From positions 1 through 6,788 of the forward strand of contig CAMNHD010000086.1 of NCBI GenBank assembly GCA_946538875.1: a stretch of 6,788 bases of DNA. The letters run 5' to 3'. How positions within the stretch are numbered: the first letter of the stretch is position 1; the number at the start of each line of letters is the position of its first letter. Both the position numbers and the translations under genes were made by a program. This document shows, piece by piece, positions 3,843-6,788 of this stretch. The stretch comes from an uncultured Treponema sp. (GTDB lineage Bacteria; Spirochaetota; Spirochaetia; Treponematales; Treponemataceae). A model generated the notes under the pieces. It was not told where the DNA came from and searched no databases. It saw only the letters and a list, made by a program, of their open reading frames with translations.

Positions 3843-6788
3843 ATGAACAGAAAAATTAAGACAGGAAATATTTTTAGACGTCCAGCAGTTTTGTTTTTGC
3901 CAGTTTTTCTTCTTGGACTGCTTGTTTCCTGCGAGAACTTCATGAACGGACAGGAAATCAAGGATGCTGTAAAGGCTGCCAGCGACTACTCAAAGGCCCC
4001 TTACCTGACAATACAGATAAAGGCAGATGAATCCTCAACTTCTTCCATTGTGCCGGCCGCAAACCGCTACGAGTCCATGTACAAGAAGGGTGACTCCATA
4101 CAGCTTGTGTTCGAGCCTAAGGAATTCATTGATTTTGTGGGGTGGGAGGCAAGTCCTGCCGGCTGCGTGAGCTTTGAATCCCCGGATGCTCTGTCCACCA
4201 GGGCAACCATCATTGATGAAACCTCAGAAACAATAGTCATCAGGCCGCTTTGCACCACAATGTTCCACGTCCAGAGTGCCTTTCCTGCCGACACTGCCGC
4301 CGGTGTTCCCTGCACAACGCCTGTTACAGTGAACTTCAGCGAAGCAGTTTCCATCGAATCCTTCCGGTTCAGCGAGGAAGAAATTCCACCCCTGGCAAGC
4401 TACCGCCTGAACGATCTGGACGGGCGCTGCTACAGTTATGTCCTTGACGATGTTGTACGCTTCAAGAATATAGAGATCAGCAGGTCTGACAACGGGTCTG
4501 TCGTTAACGGCAATTATGGTTCCCCGAGTATTTCCGCTGACGGCAAGGTGCTTTCCATTCCGGTGAAGACTGCTCTGCTTGAGTCAGGAGACCACTCCAT
4601 AGTGAAACTGCAGCTCAAGGTCGGTTCCTCATCAGAGGGTCCAGGTGTAATTTCTGTGTCCGGGAAAAAACTTGATGTGAATCTGATATACACATTCAAT
4701 GTGAACTCTGGAAATATGACTGACGAACTGCCTCCTACGATTGTGTCAGCAGCAGTTTATCCCAAGACTGATGACGGGACAGGGAACGCCTTTGTCGAAC
4801 TGAGTCCAGACCAGGTGACTGACCTAAACCTTGAATCAATCCGTTCAAACGGGAATATTATAGTACGCTTTGAAGGAATTGATGATGTGTCCGGAATTGC
4901 AGGGCTTTATTATACGGAAACCCAACTTTCGAACTTCGGGTTTGATGCCTATGGAAAACCGACACTCACTTCTTCTGAAACTGTACGTGCCGCAGACAAG
5001 CTGCTTTCAGGAAGCCTTGTTTATGCTGACGGGGTGTATAAAATACAGGCTGAAATTAGAACTCTGAGCCTGAAGGATTATAACGGCATGGTGCGGTACG
5101 ACTTTTACCTGATGGACTGCTCCGGAAACAGGAGCCAGGTAAGAACATTTACGCTGGTCAGGGATGTAACTGTCAATGTCTACTGTGATTTGTTCAACGT
5201 CCTGCCTGAATCTGACTTTTCCATGGAATCAATCAATGAGAGCGTGAGGACTATATACATAAGAATTCCGCTTGGTAATTCAGATCCGTGGTATCTGAGG
5301 TCTACAAACACATCGATATCTGATGACTCTGATACTCTGGATATCTCCCTGGCGTATTCTTACCAGATGCAGGACGGTTTCATAGCCATTCCGGACCGTA
5401 CTGCTGTGTCGGGTAACGTCGCCGACGGAGTGTTTGATTTTGATAAATATATCTATTATTCCTATGAGCTGCCTTCAGATGTGGACACCACAAAGGACAT
5501 CTATGTGAGAGTAATTGTAACTGACGCGCTTGGAAATTCGGGCTCCAACCTAGTAACGATGGTGGCCCCTCCACGCCTTATTGAATACCGGATGGATTCT
5601 GATTCATTTGAGTTTAATAAAAGCGGTTTGTACAATCTACGGACAAGTGCCGGCAATTGGTTGTACTGGACTCTTTATGACGGAAAACAAATGCTTGCGG
5701 AACCTCAGTCCCTCCGCGGCACTTCAGCTGAACAAGTCACCCTTGCAGGGGACTTTTCTGCGGATGGAAATTACTCGTTTATAAATTACACATACAACAA
5801 AACTTTCGGAACTGGTTCCTACTTGTACGGCTTTGCTTCTGAACTGCCTGTGGCGGTACAGACTGGGCTGCCGGCTGTTCTGCAGAAGAGTCTTGTGAAA
5901 AGCTATACCTATGAACCTGTTCCTGAGGTCAATTCCAACCGCTCGGAATTGACTTTGCGTTTCAATACAGGAAGCGAAGGTTCCTCTTACTACGATGCAG
6001 TCTATATCGATGGCGTGGACAGAAACGGGGTATTCCTTGAAAGCGGTGCGGAATCATTTTCCACGGAAATTTATTATTCGGAAGCCTATGAGTATGTGAC
6101 TGACGTATACGGCAGGGTGTACAACTTGAATTCAGTCCCTGAAAATACGGTCAGTGTATATGGTGTGAAGGACGGAAGCAAGGTACTCTGTGACACATTG
6201 ACTCTGTCCTGGAGCGGCACCAGTGAAAATCCCTATGACAACATCTCTCCGTATTATGATTATCTTGAGGTGGAAAACGACTGGTACTCCAATTACTCTG
6301 ACAACCATCAGTATTATGTTCTTGGAACAGCGCGGAACAACCCTTCCCTGAGGCTTTATTACGGGAATCCAATAAATTCGAATGAACAAAGCCGGTTAAA
6401 GCTGCCTTACAGGGAATATCCGCTTGTGAGCAATGATATAGCGGCTGATTTCTGGTATGAGTTCCCTGTGATAGATGGATTCAAGGCTGTGGCAATTCCT
6501 GCTGCCGACCTTTATGAAATGCGGAAGCACAGGCTTTTTGCATGCCTTGTTGATGAAAACGGAAATTACCGCTTTATTGGTTCTGTGTCGGTGAATCCAG
6601 TTGAATGCGACTTTGCCGTCGTGCAGAACGACCTGGACCATAACATACTCAGGATGCAGTTCTTTGCTGATCTCTCATATTTTAATCCGGATGTTTTTTT
6701 CGTGGATATAGTGGACGTCGACGGTTCAAATGATGATTCATATTCCACGGAAATTGAGCCTGATTGTTTGTCTTTTGACAGAAACTCA
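3843..6788 (+). CDS. Large spirochete-type lipoprotein with Ig-like segments, 3' end outside window
   Basis: Manual translation from ATG 3843 gives an uninterrupted frame to the last base: 982 residues with no stop, so the C-terminus is missing. Residues 1-13 are basic (Arg/Lys), 14-28 hydrophobic, and Leu27-Val-Ser-Cys30 is a lipobox; Cys30 should be lipidated after signal peptidase II cleavage, anchoring the protein in a membrane facing the periplasm or cell surface. A short helical stretch (about 35-48) precedes beta-rich sequence. VTVNFSEAV (161-169) looks like an SbsA/Big_5-type Ig-like strand, and PPTIVSAAV (297-305) opens another segment. DCSGNRS (425-431), TDALGNSG (560-567) and DENGNY (904-909) look like the D-x-x-G-N turn that ends Ig-like modules. 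The second half is rich in Tyr, Asn and Ser. No enzymatic motif was recognised. Its start resembles large Treponema lipoproteins known to me, but I cannot assign a function; adhesion or glycan binding is only a guess. It has its own promoter and is divergent from thrC. Confidence 0.9.
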   Translation, partial: MNRKIKTGNIFRRPAVLFLPVFLLGLLVSCENFMNGQEIKDAVKAASDYSKAPYLTIQIKADESSTSSIVPAANRYESMYKKGDSIQLVFEPKEFIDFVGWEASPAGCVSFESPDALSTRATIIDETSETIVIRPLCTTMFHVQSAFPADTAAGVPCTTPVTVNFSEAVSIESFRFSEEEIPPLASYRLNDLDGRCYSYVLDDVVRFKNIEISRSDNGSVVNGNYGSPSISADGKVLSIPVKTALLESGDHSIVKLQLKVGSSSEGPGVISVSGKKLDVNLIYTFNVNSGNMTDELPPTIVSAAVYPKTDDGTGNAFVELSPDQVTDLNLESIRSNGNIIVRFEGIDDVSGIAGLYYTETQLSNFGFDAYGKPTLTSSETVRAADKLLSGSLVYADGVYKIQAEIRTLSLKDYNGMVRYDFYLMDCSGNRSQVRTFTLVRDVTVNVYCDLFNVLPESDFSMESINESVRTIYIRIPLGNSDPWYLRSTNTSISDDSDTLDISLAYSYQMQDGFIAIPDRTAVSGNVADGVFDFDKYIYYSYELPSDVDTTKDIYVRVIVTDALGNSGSNLVTMVAPPRLIEYRMDSDSFEFNKSGLYNLRTSAGNWLYWTLYDGKQMLAEPQSLRGTSAEQVTLAGDFSADGNYSFINYTYNKTFGTGSYLYGFASELPVAVQTGLPAVLQKSLVKSYTYEPVPEVNSNRSELTLRFNTGSEGSSYYDAVYIDGVDRNGVFLESGAESFSTEIYYSEAYEYVTDVYGRVYNLNSVPENTVSVYGVKDGSKVLCDTLTLSWSGTSENPYDNISPYYDYLEVENDWYSNYSDNHQYYVLGTARNNPSLRLYYGNPINSNEQSRLKLPYREYPLVSNDIAADFWYEFPVIDGFKAVAIPAADLYEMRKHRLFACLVDENGNYRFIGSVSVNPVECDFAVVQNDLDHNILRMQFFADLSYFNPDVFFVDIVDVDGSNDDSYSTEIEPDCLSFDRNS

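Noticed and set aside
4067..6748. Several short frames on both strands within the lipoprotein region
   Set aside because: All lie inside one continuous 982-codon frame with a good start and signal peptide; none has a ribosome binding site or recognisable product.

Overview
The window carries four protein genes on an ordinary bacterial chromosome segment: a purine-base permease on the + strand, a deoxycytidylate deaminase and a threonine synthase on the - strand, and a very large lipoprotein on the + strand that runs off the right edge. The best guess for the organism is a host-associated Treponema or a close spirochete relative. This is inference. It rests on the lipoprotein, whose start (a long signal peptide, an LVSC lipobox, then Cys-Glu-Asn-Phe-Met and a short helical stretch) resembles families of large lipoproteins I associate with gut and rumen Treponema. 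A deaminase acting on dCMP, rather than the enterobacterial dCTP route, also fits. No rRNA, tRNA, CRISPR array, transposase or phage gene is visible.

Left part (1-1483): a 12-bp perfect hairpin with a T-run closes a gene lying mostly or wholly to the left. It is followed by a near-consensus extended -10 promoter, a GGAGG ribosome binding site and an NCS2-family (PbuG/AzgA type) permease. The leader is only about 20 nt, so there is no room for a purine riboswitch.

Middle (1484-3617): the permease converges on the dCMP deaminase. The gap between their stop codons holds about 90 bp of GC-rich (about 73%), hairpin-rich DNA that looks like an interspersed palindromic element. The deaminase lies downstream of threonine synthase (thrC) on the same strand, but a strong intrinsic terminator separates them.

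Right part (3618-6788): thrC and the lipoprotein gene are divergently transcribed from a 225-bp intergenic region that contains both promoters and several copies of a TGGAAT-like motif. The lipoprotein frame is open without a stop from 3843 to the last base (982 codons). The protein has a short SbsA/Ig-like region and several beta-rich Ig-like segments, so it is probably an extended surface protein of unknown function.

The three enzymes and transporters are housekeeping: purine salvage uptake, dUMP supply for thymidylate, and threonine synthesis. They do not form one system with the lipoprotein. I found no convincing new defence or mobile system. The parts that deserve a second look are the lipoprotein and the GC-rich element.
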